A DNA stretch of 22,989 nt from IMG/VR virus record IMGVR_UViG_3300045009_000227, positions 1-22,989 of that record, one strand, 5' to 3'. Within the stretch, counting starts at the first letter, position 1; every line of letters begins with the position of its first letter. The position numbers were made by a program, and so were the translations under genes. Source of the DNA: a virus. Under the pieces are notes generated by a model, which saw only the letters and a list, made by a program, of their open reading frames with translations, did no database searches and was not told where the DNA came from. This document shows, piece after piece, positions 22,838-22,989 of this stretch.

Positions 22838-22989
22838 TTATGAGTCTGCGCTATCTGCGTCAACATATGCGACTGCATCTAACTCTTCCCATGCTAGACC
22901 AAAGCGAACAAATACTGTATATTCTACAGTGTCTTTCTTTGGCTTATATTCACGATTTACTGTGATATCTCTCTGGAAGCCCCATACAC
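22838..22989 (-). CDS. Major capsid protein, C-terminal end only
   Basis: The last 50 codons of a gene that begins beyond the window. The visible residues include VWGFQRDITVNREYKPKKDT, VEYTVFVRFGLAWEELDAV and the acidic end YVDADSADS. This strand pattern, in which R-x-F-G-x-A-W closes the last strand, is typical of the C-terminus of HK97-fold capsid proteins, and the following terminator and neck genes fit. Codon use (GTT CGC, AAT CGT) suggests high expression. Confidence 0.7.
   Translation of the reverse strand, partial: VWGFQRDITVNREYKPKKDTVEYTVFVRFGLAWEELDAVAYVDADSADS

Overview
This window is a stretch of an AT-rich (roughly one-third G+C by eye) tailed double-stranded DNA bacteriophage genome. 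Every convincing gene lies on the minus strand, so transcription runs from high to low coordinates. The tail is that of a siphovirus: there is a single tail-tube protein, a paired tail-chaperone locus, a 2038-residue tape measure and a distal-tail/hub pair, and no sheath or contractile baseplate gene is visible. The minor-tail style, a leaderless gene and compact extended -10 promoters resemble phages of Actinobacteria, and the low G+C would fit a low-GC aquatic actinobacterial host. That host assignment is inference only. I see no integrase, lysis gene, tRNA, CRISPR array or insertion sequence.

Reading in the direction of transcription: the C-terminal end of the major capsid protein (22838-22989, cut by the window edge) is followed by a terminator and a new promoter. 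Next come head-completion and neck genes (22754 down to 19753), joined by TAATG or ATGA stop-start overlaps: a small SAP/Rho-N-like protein, a connector with an extra beta domain, a head-closure candidate, a tail-completion candidate and a tail-terminator candidate. The tail-tube gene (19041-19682) has its own promoter and terminator. Two paralogous tail-chaperone genes follow, one long (18254-18967) and one short (17883-18206), each with its own promoter. Then come the tape measure (11741-17857), a Dit-like protein, a 1441-residue hub-like protein and four further tail or fibre genes (down to 3904).

The last tail gene (3904-4347) begins a new transcription unit. It runs without a gap through a zinc-ribbon protein, a MerR-like helix-turn-helix protein, two small unknowns, a DnaB-like helicase and a DnaG-like CHC2/Toprim primase. 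A consensus promoter inside the primase 3' end then drives a probable gp32-like single-stranded DNA-binding protein that runs off the window at position 1. Virion assembly and replication genes are therefore adjacent and at least partly co-transcribed.

The most unusual signals are at the tail-chaperone locus and in the promoters. Most tailed phages of this type make the long and short chaperones from one locus by programmed frameshift. Here they appear to come from a gene duplication: the long form has a continuous frame, no visible Shine-Dalgarno and a predicted leaderless message, while the short paralogue has a strong Shine-Dalgarno and CGN arginine codons. Six promoters share the motif TGNTANAAT, and several have a nearly fixed distance to the start codon that would place the Shine-Dalgarno at the very 5' end of the mRNA.
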